Assembly: GCA_029260575.1 (NCBI GenBank)
Contig: JAJDDB010000010.1
Span: 1-34,568, forward strand
From: Phycisphaerales bacterium
GTDB taxonomy: Bacteria > Planctomycetota > Phycisphaerae > Phycisphaerales > SM1A02
DNA: 34,568 nucleotides
Direction: 5' to 3'
Shown: positions 8,611 to 15,329 of the stretch, piece by piece
Layout of the letters: each line of letters starts with the position of its first letter
Numbering within the stretch: the first letter of the stretch is position 1
Made by a program: the position numbers and the translations under genes
The notes under the pieces: model-generated
What the model was told of the DNA's origin: nothing
Database searches by the model: none
What the model saw: the letters and a program-made list of their open reading frames with translations, nothing else

Positions 8611-9261
8611 TTGAGTCGCCTTCGAGATGCGATCAACGATTATCACACCAAATGGCGATTGGCTGATCGTGTATTGTTACAAATGTGTGAGGAAAACCCT
8701 AGGCATACGGATCGGGCTGCAGTCAACTCGAAACTCCTGCTGATTGGCCGAGGATATGCGACAGGACTTGAACGAAAGATCGTTTCTACCGGCGCGCAGG
8801 CCAGTTCGCTTGCTCAGGCAGCAGCACACTTTGCAAAACACGCTCAGCGAATCGATGATCTTATCGAGAGTCTTCCGGCGGACAGAACGCAGCTGTCGGC
8901 GGATCTTCTCGAACCAATTCTGCAAATCCACGGCTCATTCAACTCGATACTCCAAAAAATCACTAGACGCAATCAGTCAGTGAAGTCATTCGTAAGCAAG
9001 TATCTCCACTTCCATCGCCCGATCGTTCCCATATTCGACAGCTTCGTGGAGCGCATATGTACGCGTTTGGTTCGATGGAATCCTCGAATCGCCGTGATTC
9101 CGTATTGCGAATCCTTCGAATGGAACTACTACCGCTACGTTATGCGTTTCTGGCAACTCTACTGCACTGCATTGAATGACGTTGACACTCTGACCGTGAA
9201 GGAGTTTGACTACTACCTCCTATGCGAAGCCGATCATGCCTGGACAACAGTCGGGTCGTGA
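8611..9261 (+). CDS. Unrecognised protein, possibly DNA-glycosylase-like fold
   Basis: A 216-aa soluble, mostly helical protein I cannot name. The most distinctive stretch is SKYLHFHRPIVPIFDSFVE (about 135-153), then a Tyr/Trp-rich segment with ESFEWNYYRYVMRFW. The S-K-x-L-H-F...P-I-x-D-S pattern reminds me of conserved hypothetical proteins related to helix-hairpin-helix (OGG-like) glycosylases, but this is a weak impression. The start is uncertain. TTG at 8611 has GGAG five nt upstream. TTG at 8587 would overlap the LOG stop as TTGA and add eight residues. The gene is visibly more AT-rich than its neighbours, with a different codon mix, which suggests later acquisition. Confidence 0.7.
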   Translation: MSRLRDAINDYHTKWRLADRVLLQMCEENPRHTDRAAVNSKLLLIGRGYATGLERKIVSTGAQASSLAQAAAHFAKHAQRIDDLIESLPADRTQLSADLLEPILQIHGSFNSILQKITRRNQSVKSFVSKYLHFHRPIVPIFDSFVERICTRLVRWNPRIAVIPYCESFEWNYYRYVMRFWQLYCTALNDVDTLTVKEFDYYLLCEADHAWTTVGS

Positions 9262-9315
9262 AAGAAATTCGCGGCTCTGCATCGGCGGTCGCGAAGAGGT
9301 CGTTTGTCGCTGAAT

Positions 9316-10728
9316 TCAATGCCCGTTGCCGCTCGACACGCGCATGCGCAGGTCGCCGTGGTCGAGGTCGGCGGCGAGGCGCAGGCCAGCAACATCAGCC
9401 AAACGCTTGGCGACGGACAGACCAAGGCCAACGTGGGTGCGATCGCCACGAGATGCATCTTTGCGCCAGAACGGATCGAACAGCCGGTCGACATCGCTTG
9501 CCGTCAGATCGACCGGGCCGTTGCGGATGATCAATGCTGCGCTGCCGTTGCCGTGCCCGTTGCCATTGGGCGCGGGTTCAGATTCGATCGCAATGCGCCC
9601 CTGCTTCGGCGTGTACTGCACCGCATTCTCAATCAGATTGCGCAGCACAGTTTCAAGCACGATCCGTGAGCCGTGCAGCGCAGCCGATTCATCGAGACAG
9701 ACAGCAGCACTGAGCTGTTTGTCAGCAATTTGTCCAGCAGTATGATCCATACTGCGCTCGACAATGGGGCGAAGCTGCACATCTTCCGCTTCCCCCAGCG
9801 CGCCGTTGACGTTACCCCGGCTCATCTTCAGCAGCAATTCAATCAACGACTGCATTTCGGTGCCGATGGCAAGTAATTCGTGCAGGGCTCGAGTCGTGCG
9901 CTGCGGGTCGGTCCACTTCACTGCGACTTCCGCAATGGAGCGAAGCTCCGCAAGCGGCGTTCGCAACTCGTGGGCGGTGGCATCGGCAAAGACGCGCTCG
10001 CGCTGCAGCGTCTGCTCCATCCGATCGAGCATGGAATTCAATTCACTGTACACCGGCAGCAATTCGCGCGGGGCATCGCGGTCATCAAAACGCGCTTCAC
10101 TTTGGTCGTCATCAACCGAAGCGATCTGCCCGCGGAGGCGATCCAGCGGCGTCAACCCCCAGCGCACACCGCCCAGCAGCAGCGCGATAACGGAAGCAGT
10201 AACCGCAAGGCCGACGATACCCAGCGCTGCTGCGAGCGTCGTCAGCGCCTGATCGACAGGCTTGCGATTGAGCGCAACAGTAAGTTGAATCGGCTGCGAT
10301 GGCGGCATGCCGGTGATATCGAACCTGCCGTCGTCATCATCCGGTTCAAGTTGGAACGTCGTTTGCATTGCTCGGCCGTTCGCGCCGCCGGGCAATTCCA
10401 CACTGACTATCTGCTCATCGGCCATATCGATTTCAAGCAACTGTCCGCTGAGCGATTCGGAACGATACAGCAGTTCACCATCTGCCATTCGGAATTCGAA
10501 ATACGCCCCGCCTGCTACATCTGCCACTTCATCATCGTCGATGTCAATTTCGTCGTCTTCGTATGATGCGGTCGTCAGCAGCGCAGTGTGTCGTTCGCGC
10601 AGTGAATCATCAAACTGATCAAGCAGATCAGCTCGCACTAGCAGAAACACCGCACAGCCGCCTGCAAACAGAACGACAACCAAACCCGGAATCAGCGCAG
10701 CCAGCAATCGTTTGCGGATCGATGTCAC
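9316..10728 (-). CDS. Sensor histidine kinase, partner of the adjacent OmpR-type regulator
   Basis: A 470-aa membrane sensor kinase. TM1 spans about 10-31 and a periplasmic domain covers about 32-160. TM2 is about 165-188 and is followed by a HAMP-like linker. The HisKA domain carries H253 in ATAHELRTPLAELR. The HATPase domain has an N-box (NLIENAVQYTP) and a final GLGLSVAKRLA box. The usual DxGxG motif reads RNGPVDLTASDV, a variant also found in QseC-like kinases. An Asn/Gly/His-rich loop (NGNGHGNG) lies in the ATP-binding domain. The periplasmic part has acidic clusters at residues 57-70 and 128-132. The GTG start at 10728 overlaps the regulator's TGA (GTGA), so the two are one coupled unit. 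The signal is unknown. Confidence 0.88.
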   Translation of the reverse strand: MTSIRKRLLAALIPGLVVVLFAGGCAVFLLVRADLLDQFDDSLRERHTALLTTASYEDDEIDIDDDEVADVAGGAYFEFRMADGELLYRSESLSGQLLEIDMADEQIVSVELPGGANGRAMQTTFQLEPDDDDGRFDITGMPPSQPIQLTVALNRKPVDQALTTLAAALGIVGLAVTASVIALLLGGVRWGLTPLDRLRGQIASVDDDQSEARFDDRDAPRELLPVYSELNSMLDRMEQTLQRERVFADATAHELRTPLAELRSIAEVAVKWTDPQRTTRALHELLAIGTEMQSLIELLLKMSRGNVNGALGEAEDVQLRPIVERSMDHTAGQIADKQLSAAVCLDESAALHGSRIVLETVLRNLIENAVQYTPKQGRIAIESEPAPNGNGHGNGSAALIIRNGPVDLTASDVDRLFDPFWRKDASRGDRTHVGLGLSVAKRLADVAGLRLAADLDHGDLRMRVSSGNGH

Positions 10729-11402
10729 GAGGTCGGCTCCTGCAGCATATACCCAAGGCCGCGTCGCGTTGCGAGGAGTTTCTGGTCGGTCACTGTTTCA
10801 AGTTTACGACGAATAGCGCACACCAGGCGATCGACGGCATTGCTCATCGGAAAATTGTTCTCGCCGTACAAATGATCTTCGATCTGCCTGCGGCTGACAA
10901 TATCGCCGGCCCGAAAAGCCAGGTATTCCAACAGTGCATATTCGCGCCGAGTCATTGTCAATTCATCACCCTGACAGTGTACCAGGCGCGCGCTGGTATC
11001 GATTTCCAGCGGGCCGACGGTGATGCGCGGGTTTTTCTGTCGATAGCTGCGCCGCGTCAACGCTTCCAGACGGGCGACGAGTTCTTCGAACGCGAACGGT
11101 TTGGTGAGGTAATCATCAGCCCCGAGGCGCAATCCTTCGACGCGATCATCCACTGAATCGCGAGCGGTGAGAATCAGAATGTGCGTGGGGTCTTCAGCTG
11201 CGCGCAGTTCCTTGAGCACGGTCAATCCGTCGACCTTGGGCAACATCAGATCGAGAATGATGATGTCGTAATCGTTGTGCCGGGCATAGCGCAGCGCCTG
11301 CTCGCCGTCTGCTGCTGCGTCAATGCCATAACCGCTTCGCTGCAGACCATCGGTCAGCGAATCGCGCAGCCGTACTGAATCTTCAACGAGTAACACATGC
11401 AT
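10725..11402 (-). CDS. OmpR-family two-component response regulator
   Basis: A 225-aa regulator with a receiver domain and a winged-helix DNA-binding domain. The phosphoacceptor is D51 in IIILDLMLPKVDG, with acidic E7/D8, T79 and K101 in LTKPF. The C-terminal Trans_reg_C domain includes LTMTRREYALLEYLA and ends RRGLGYML. The ATG at 11402 is chosen because MHVLLVEDS is the canonical receiver start and AGGA lies 10 nt upstream; upstream in-frame starts would add about 79 unrelated residues. It is the first gene of the pair and is followed by the kinase through a GTGA overlap. The target genes cannot be read from the sequence. Confidence 0.9.
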   Translation of the reverse strand: MHVLLVEDSVRLRDSLTDGLQRSGYGIDAAADGEQALRYARHNDYDIIILDLMLPKVDGLTVLKELRAAEDPTHILILTARDSVDDRVEGLRLGADDYLTKPFAFEELVARLEALTRRSYRQKNPRITVGPLEIDTSARLVHCQGDELTMTRREYALLEYLAFRAGDIVSRRQIEDHLYGENNFPMSNAVDRLVCAIRRKLETVTDQKLLATRRGLGYMLQEPTS

Positions 11403-11767
11403 GTTGGCAATTCCTGCAGACAAAAGCCGCACTTGGGCTGCTTCAGAATATCGCACGCATCGCCCGGAAGCTGCCACAGAATCCGCGAAAGCGGCTGCGG
11501 TCATCCAACGGTCATGTATGGCGGTGTTCTGGGACGTACCTTTCTCGCAATTGCCTGGCTTGCACTGAGCGGGGCCGATCACCACCCTGCACCGGCCCGT
11601 GCGAACACACGGACCAGGCGGACGGCACCGCTCATTCACTGATCCGATCCCGATGCGGAGTGCACTTCCCCGGGGTCGGATTTCTTCATTTGCGACAGTT
11701 GCCGCAATGCGGCTGCCATTGCATCAAACTTGACAAGTTGCGTTGAAGCCGCGCTGCTGTGGTCGGA
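11403..11767. other. Divergent intergenic region between the response regulator and lpxI
   Basis: About 365 bp holding the promoters of two divergent units. A TTGACA hexamer occurs at 11730-11735 on the plus strand, but no convincing -10 follows at normal spacing before lpxI. A 42-codon plus-strand frame at 11514-11642 starts with a hydrophobic stretch but has no clear ribosome site, so I do not call it. No repeat or RNA gene was recognised. Confidence 0.4.
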
Positions 11768-12619
11768 ATGTCGAAACCGCTCGCCACAACCGAATCTTCT
11801 ATTGGTCTTATCGCCGGCCAAGGCATGCTGCCTGTGATCATGGCCAGGGGCATGAAAGCAGCCGGGGCCAACGTCTGCTGCGTTGGTTTGCGCGATCAGG
11901 CAGATCCGGTGCTGCGTGAATTGTGCGATGAATTTTCCGGTGCAGGTATCGTGCAGCTCGGTCGGTGGATTCGATTGCTCAAGCGCTGGGGCGTCACCGA
12001 AGCAGTCATGGTCGGCCGCGTGGATAAGACCCGCATGCATCGGCCGATGGCAAAGTTTCGCCAGCTTCCGGATTGGCGCGCAGGCAGAGTCTGGTACAAA
12101 CGTCTTCGCCACGACAAGCGCAACGCAGCGCTGCTCGCTGCGGTTGCTGATGAACTGGCGGAAAGCGGGATCACGCTTATCGACTCCACAACGTATATAC
12201 CGGATCACCTCGCAGCAATCGGCGTCATGGGGCGCGTTCAACCTGCTCCAGAACAGCAGGCTGACATCGATCTCGGCTGGCCGCTGCTCATGAAGACGGT
12301 GGAATTGCATATCGGCCAATCGATGGCAGTTGCGAACCGTGACATCATCGCTGTGGAAGCGGTGGAAGGTACGGATGGCATGATCGAGCGCGCAGGCATT
12401 CTGTGTCGCGCGAAAGGATGGACCCTGCTCAAGACCGCAGCATCGGATCATGACCGCCGTGCAGATGTGCCGACGATCGGCGTGGAAACGATCGAGAAAC
12501 TTGCAGCCGCCGGCGGGCGGTGCATAGCAGTTGGCGCGGGTCGCGTGATACTGATCGACAAGCCGGCGGTGATTGAAGCAGCAGATCGGGCGAAGATCGC
12601 GCTGGTGGGGATGCGGTAA
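11768..12619 (+). CDS. lpxI: UDP-2,3-diacylglucosamine pyrophosphatase LpxI
   Basis: LpxI hydrolyses UDP-2,3-diacylglucosamine to lipid X and UMP in lipid A synthesis, replacing LpxH in many bacteria. The 283-aa protein (family DUF1009) has the N-terminal IGLIAGQGMLPVIMA (12-26), VMVGRVDKTRM (80-90), the IAVEAVEGTDGMIERAG region (194-210) and KTAASDHDRRADVPTIG (222-238) with its conserved Asp and Lys, followed by the GAGRVILID end. ATG 11768 is chosen over GTG 11759, which adds only three residues; neither has a good ribosome site. lpxI often sits with lpxA, lpxB or fabZ, but here it stands alone and converges with a membrane-protein gene. Confidence 0.9.
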   Translation: MSKPLATTESSIGLIAGQGMLPVIMARGMKAAGANVCCVGLRDQADPVLRELCDEFSGAGIVQLGRWIRLLKRWGVTEAVMVGRVDKTRMHRPMAKFRQLPDWRAGRVWYKRLRHDKRNAALLAAVADELAESGITLIDSTTYIPDHLAAIGVMGRVQPAPEQQADIDLGWPLLMKTVELHIGQSMAVANRDIIAVEAVEGTDGMIERAGILCRAKGWTLLKTAASDHDRRADVPTIGVETIEKLAAAGGRCIAVGAGRVILIDKPAVIEAADRAKIALVGMR

Positions 12620-12626
12620 TGCCTAC

Positions 12627-12652
12627 CCGCACCTTCGCAAACTCAGGTGCGG
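12627..12652. terminator. Hairpin between convergent genes
   Basis: CCGCACCT (12627-12634) pairs perfectly with AGGTGCGG (12645-12652) around a 10-nt loop. It begins 7 nt after the lpxI stop and ends 2 nt before the stop of the convergent gene, so it could end transcription from both sides. There is no long T-run on either side. Confidence 0.5.
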
Positions 12653-12654
12653 CT

Positions 12655-13095
12655 TCAGGTTGCCTGATTCATCGAAGGTGAAACGATCTCGTCATCCGAG
12701 TGAATGTTGTCAACATACCGCCAGGTCTGTGATGCGTATTCCGAAGGCGGGGTTTCGTTACGGCCGAAACTTATTGTTGTCTGGAAGAATCGGTTGCCGG
12801 TCCTGCCGGTGATTGAGACCTGCTGCAGATCGCGTGCGGCTGGATCATCAATGCCCAGTGTCGACCACGGCACGAGAGTCGCGCCTGCGGGAACCATTTC
12901 AATCATGATTGCGGGGCGATCGTTGACGGTGACGAACAGATCGTGCAGCGCGCCGCGTCGGGCATCCAGTTCGATACCCGACAGGGCGCGCTCGACCTCA
13001 ATCGGCGGCGTAATGTAGCGACGAAACAGCACGTAGGCCGCAATCGCCAACACAATCAGCACGAATACGATTCCGGCAATGACGCTGATCATCAT
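12655..13095 (-). CDS. Small single-pass membrane protein of unknown function
   Basis: A 146-aa protein with one N-terminal membrane helix (about residues 4-25, ending FRRYITPP) and a soluble C-terminal domain of about 115 residues rich in beta-strand-forming sequence (LFVTVNDRPAIMIEMVPAG, QVSITGRTGNRFFQTTISF). I do not recognise the family. The ATG at 13095 overlaps the stop of the upstream gene as ATGA, so it is translated together with the secreted EF-hand protein. It may help anchor, export or process that protein, but this rests on context alone. Confidence 0.7.
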   Translation of the reverse strand: MMISVIAGIVFVLIVLAIAAYVLFRRYITPPIEVERALSGIELDARRGALHDLFVTVNDRPAIMIEMVPAGATLVPWSTLGIDDPAARDLQQVSITGRTGNRFFQTTISFGRNETPPSEYASQTWRYVDNIHSDDEIVSPSMNQAT

Positions 13096-13883
13096 GGAAG
13101 TGTGAGCAGGCACGCGATGAATGATCCCTGTGCGAGAACCCAACAGTCAAGTTTAAAACCGCCAGGCGAACATTCGCACCCGACTGCGGTGGCTTCCTGA
13201 CAGCAGCGATCCGCTTCGAATTGGCTGCCGCAGAATCCGATCATGAAGAGCCGGTACGTCCACTTCACGCCTGTATCTCCGAGGTTACAGCGTGCCTTAC
13301 AACGGGCGTTACCGCACAATTCGGGCTCCGGACATGGCGAATCGGGCGGCAGTTGTGCCGGTAATACGGATTGATCAATGCTGATCAGCGGTTCCAGCAG
13401 CGACACTGCGACATCGATCGGTTCAAGTGTCGGCGGCTGGCCGAGCTTGATTGCCGCTGCGGCAAGGTCAGCACTATCTACGAGATCATCGCCCGTCAGA
13501 TCGCCAGCGGACGCCCCGACGCCGATGGACCCGAGGTTGGCCACAACGAAGCCGAGGTCGAGACCGTCGACCGCATCACTGTCATCAAAATCCGCGGACA
13601 GCCCGGCAAGCTCTGCCGCCAACGCCATTACGCCATCTGCTGCCCCGATGACATCATCGCAGTCGTAATCAGGAATCGGTTTGGCAAAGACGCGGTCTAT
13701 CACCCATATGGAGAAATCCAGATCGGTTATGAAGCCATCATTGTCCAGATCTTCAAGTTCCACACCGGTTGCATACTCCTGGAGAAGCGCTGTGGTGGCT
13801 GGATCAAATGCGCCTGCGATGGCGCTTTGCTGAAGTATGAACAACGAAACAATGATGCTGACCGCAACGTAATGTGTACGCAT
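13092..13883 (-). CDS. Secreted EF-hand/dockerin-like protein with Cys-rich C-terminus
   Basis: A 263-aa protein with a signal peptide (about 1-23, cleavage after AIAG) and four dockerin-like Ca-binding loops: DLDNDGFITDLD (45-56), DYDCDDVIGAADG (72-84), DFDDSDAVDGLDL (98-110) and DLTGDDLVDSADL (128-140). After a Pro-rich linker, the last 80 residues hold 11 of its 12 cysteines, spaced like a compact disulfide-bonded domain (CPEPELCGNARCKARC and CCQE...CEC). Function unknown. It is probably surface or periplasmic and stabilised by Ca and disulfides. The ATG at 13883 is chosen because it begins the signal peptide and has GGGGA about 7 nt upstream. It is the first gene of a two-gene unit with the overlapping membrane protein. 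Confidence 0.75.
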   Translation of the reverse strand: MRTHYVAVSIIVSLFILQQSAIAGAFDPATTALLQEYATGVELEDLDNDGFITDLDFSIWVIDRVFAKPIPDYDCDDVIGAADGVMALAAELAGLSADFDDSDAVDGLDLGFVVANLGSIGVGASAGDLTGDDLVDSADLAAAAIKLGQPPTLEPIDVAVSLLEPLISIDQSVLPAQLPPDSPCPEPELCGNARCKARCNLGDTGVKWTYRLFMIGFCGSQFEADRCCQEATAVGCECSPGGFKLDCWVLAQGSFIACLLTLP

Positions 13884-14044
13884 GACAGGATCCCCATCTC
13901 CCCGGAATGTGTTGAAGGAGTGAGAGACGGCTTCGACCATGACGCGAAGATCGGCTTGCGGTCAATGAAGTGTGGCAGTCGGTGTGACACACAGTTGTCA
14001 CCCTTTCATGAGAATGTCGCCAGACTGCCGATCGAGGCGTGGCA

Positions 14045-14551
14045 ATGGCACACAAACGATCTGCATCGTTGCGGAAGCGGTATCGCAAGCGGGTTGATGT
14101 GCCCGTTTTGCTGCTGGCCAGCGGCGGGCTGATCCTGGCGGGGCTGTTGCTGCCTGCGTTTGAAACGCGCACGTTGCTGTTGTGGCGGGATGAATATTCG
14201 ATCCTGCTGAACGTGCAAGCGCTGAGCCAACAGGACAAACATGTCGCTGCGACGATTCTCGCGCTGTGTTCGGTGGTGTACCCAGCACTGAAATTCGGAA
14301 TGCTGGCGTTTTTCTGGCTGCTCGCATTCCCCTACCGCTGGCGGGCGCGCGTGATCAGCCTGCTGCGCGTATTCGGGCGATGGGCAATGGTCGATGTCTT
14401 CACGATCGTCACTGTCGTGCTGGCCAGCCTGACCGTCGGCCCACTGGAAGCGACACCGCAAATCGGCTTGTATCTCTACGCAGGCGGGATCATCTGCCTG
14501 ATGTTTGTCGCGCTGCAGATGGACCGGCTGGCGCGGTACGGGCGGAAGTGA
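14045..14551 (+). CDS. PqiA-like (paraquat-inducible protein A family) membrane protein
   Basis: A 168-aa protein matching one PqiA membrane domain: four hydrophobic segments (about 20-40, 75-100, 113-135, 140-160) and the family signature FGRWAMVDVFTIVTVV. E. coli PqiA has two such domains plus zinc-ribbon CxxC motifs and works with PqiB and PqiC in lipid transport between membranes. This copy has a single domain and no CxxC motif. ATG 14045 is chosen over GTG 14039 because GAGG lies 7 nt before it. A TlyA-like gene follows 18 nt after the stop, so they are likely co-transcribed. No MlaD/MCE-domain partner is in the window. Confidence 0.75.
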   Translation: MAHKRSASLRKRYRKRVDVPVLLLASGGLILAGLLLPAFETRTLLLWRDEYSILLNVQALSQQDKHVAATILALCSVVYPALKFGMLAFFWLLAFPYRWRARVISLLRVFGRWAMVDVFTIVTVVLASLTVGPLEATPQIGLYLYAGGIICLMFVALQMDRLARYGRK

Positions 14552-14569
14552 GCGCAGTATGATCCAGTA

Positions 14570-15196
14570 GTGGCTGAGCAAAAACAATTCGTCTCTCGCG
14601 CGGGGATCAAACTCGCGCATGCCCTCGATGCATTTGACGTCGATGTCACCGGCCTCGTGTGCGCCGATTTCGGCTGCAACGTCGGCGGGTTTACCGACTG
14701 CATGCTGCAGCGCGGCGCAGCACACATCTTCGCCATCGACACCGGCTACGGCACACTTGCGTGGAAACTCCGACAGGATGAACGCATCACCGTGATGGAG
14801 CGCACCAACGCGCTGCATGTCGAATTCCCAGACGACGGCTTCACCGCAACCGATTCGGGGGGGGTTGATCTTGTCACGATCGATCTTGGATGGACGCCGC
14901 AACGACACGCAATCCCCGCAGCTCTGCGCTGGCTCAAACAAGGCGCATCAGGCCGCGGCAGAATCATCACACTCATCAAACCGCATTATGAGTTGAATGA
15001 TGCCGAGCGCACCAAACTACTGCACAATGGCGCGTTGGATGAAGCGTATGCGGTGCATGTACTGCATCGCGTGCTCGACTCGATGCCTGAATTGGGCGTG
15101 TCAGTCGAACAGCACACGCAATCTCCAATCCGCGGCGGAGCGTCCAAGGGCAAGGTCGGAAACACAGAGTTTCTCGCGGTATGTGTACCCGCCTGA
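14570..15196 (+). CDS. TlyA-like FtsJ-fold rRNA methyltransferase lacking the S4 domain
   Basis: The 208-aa protein matches the methyltransferase half of TlyA, which 2'-O-methylates 16S and 23S rRNA in some bacteria. It opens FVSRAGIKLAHALDAF like the TlyA catalytic domain. The SAM motif is ADFGCNVGGFTDCML (32-46), then DTGYGTLAWKLRQD (57-70), TIDLGW (103-108) and LIKPHYEL (135-142), preserving the Lys/Asp/Lys pattern of FtsJ enzymes. The usual N-terminal S4 RNA-binding domain of about 60 residues is absent. Start is GTG at 14570, 18 nt after the PqiA-like stop, without a good ribosome site. Methyltransferase activity is likely; the target is uncertain without S4. Confidence 0.78.
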   Translation: MAEQKQFVSRAGIKLAHALDAFDVDVTGLVCADFGCNVGGFTDCMLQRGAAHIFAIDTGYGTLAWKLRQDERITVMERTNALHVEFPDDGFTATDSGGVDLVTIDLGWTPQRHAIPAALRWLKQGASGRGRIITLIKPHYELNDAERTKLLHNGALDEAYAVHVLHRVLDSMPELGVSVEQHTQSPIRGGASKGKVGNTEFLAVCVPA

Positions 15197-15245
15197 ACGA
15201 GCCAAACGACTGGTGCGTCAACAGGCAACAGACACGCGAAACCGC

Positions 15246-15251
15246 TACAAT
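15246..15251 (+). promoter_or_regulatory. Probable -10 element (TACAAT) upstream of gyrA
   Basis: TACAAT matches five of six bases of the -10 consensus and lies 78 bp before the gyrA ATG, in a 133-bp gap after the TlyA-like gene. No TTGACA-like -35 is seen at 16-18 bp. A similar TACACT lies before the Lol-like permease gene. Confidence 0.35.
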
Positions 15252-15329
15252 ACGGTCTCCGGAATAACCCCTGCCGCAGCAGCTTGCCGATCGTCTGCCT
15301 GCGGCGTTTGAATCGCTGAAAACACCCCT

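Noticed and set aside
9272-9299. Possible terminator hairpin TTCGCG/CGCGAA between the convergent unknown gene and the histidine kinase
   Set aside because: The stem is only 6 bp with a 16-nt loop and no T-run, which is too weak to call.
11514-11642. A 42-codon plus-strand frame with a hydrophobic N-terminus in the regulator-lpxI gap
   Set aside because: It has no ribosome site and no recognisable lipobox or cleavage site, and it lies in a promoter region.
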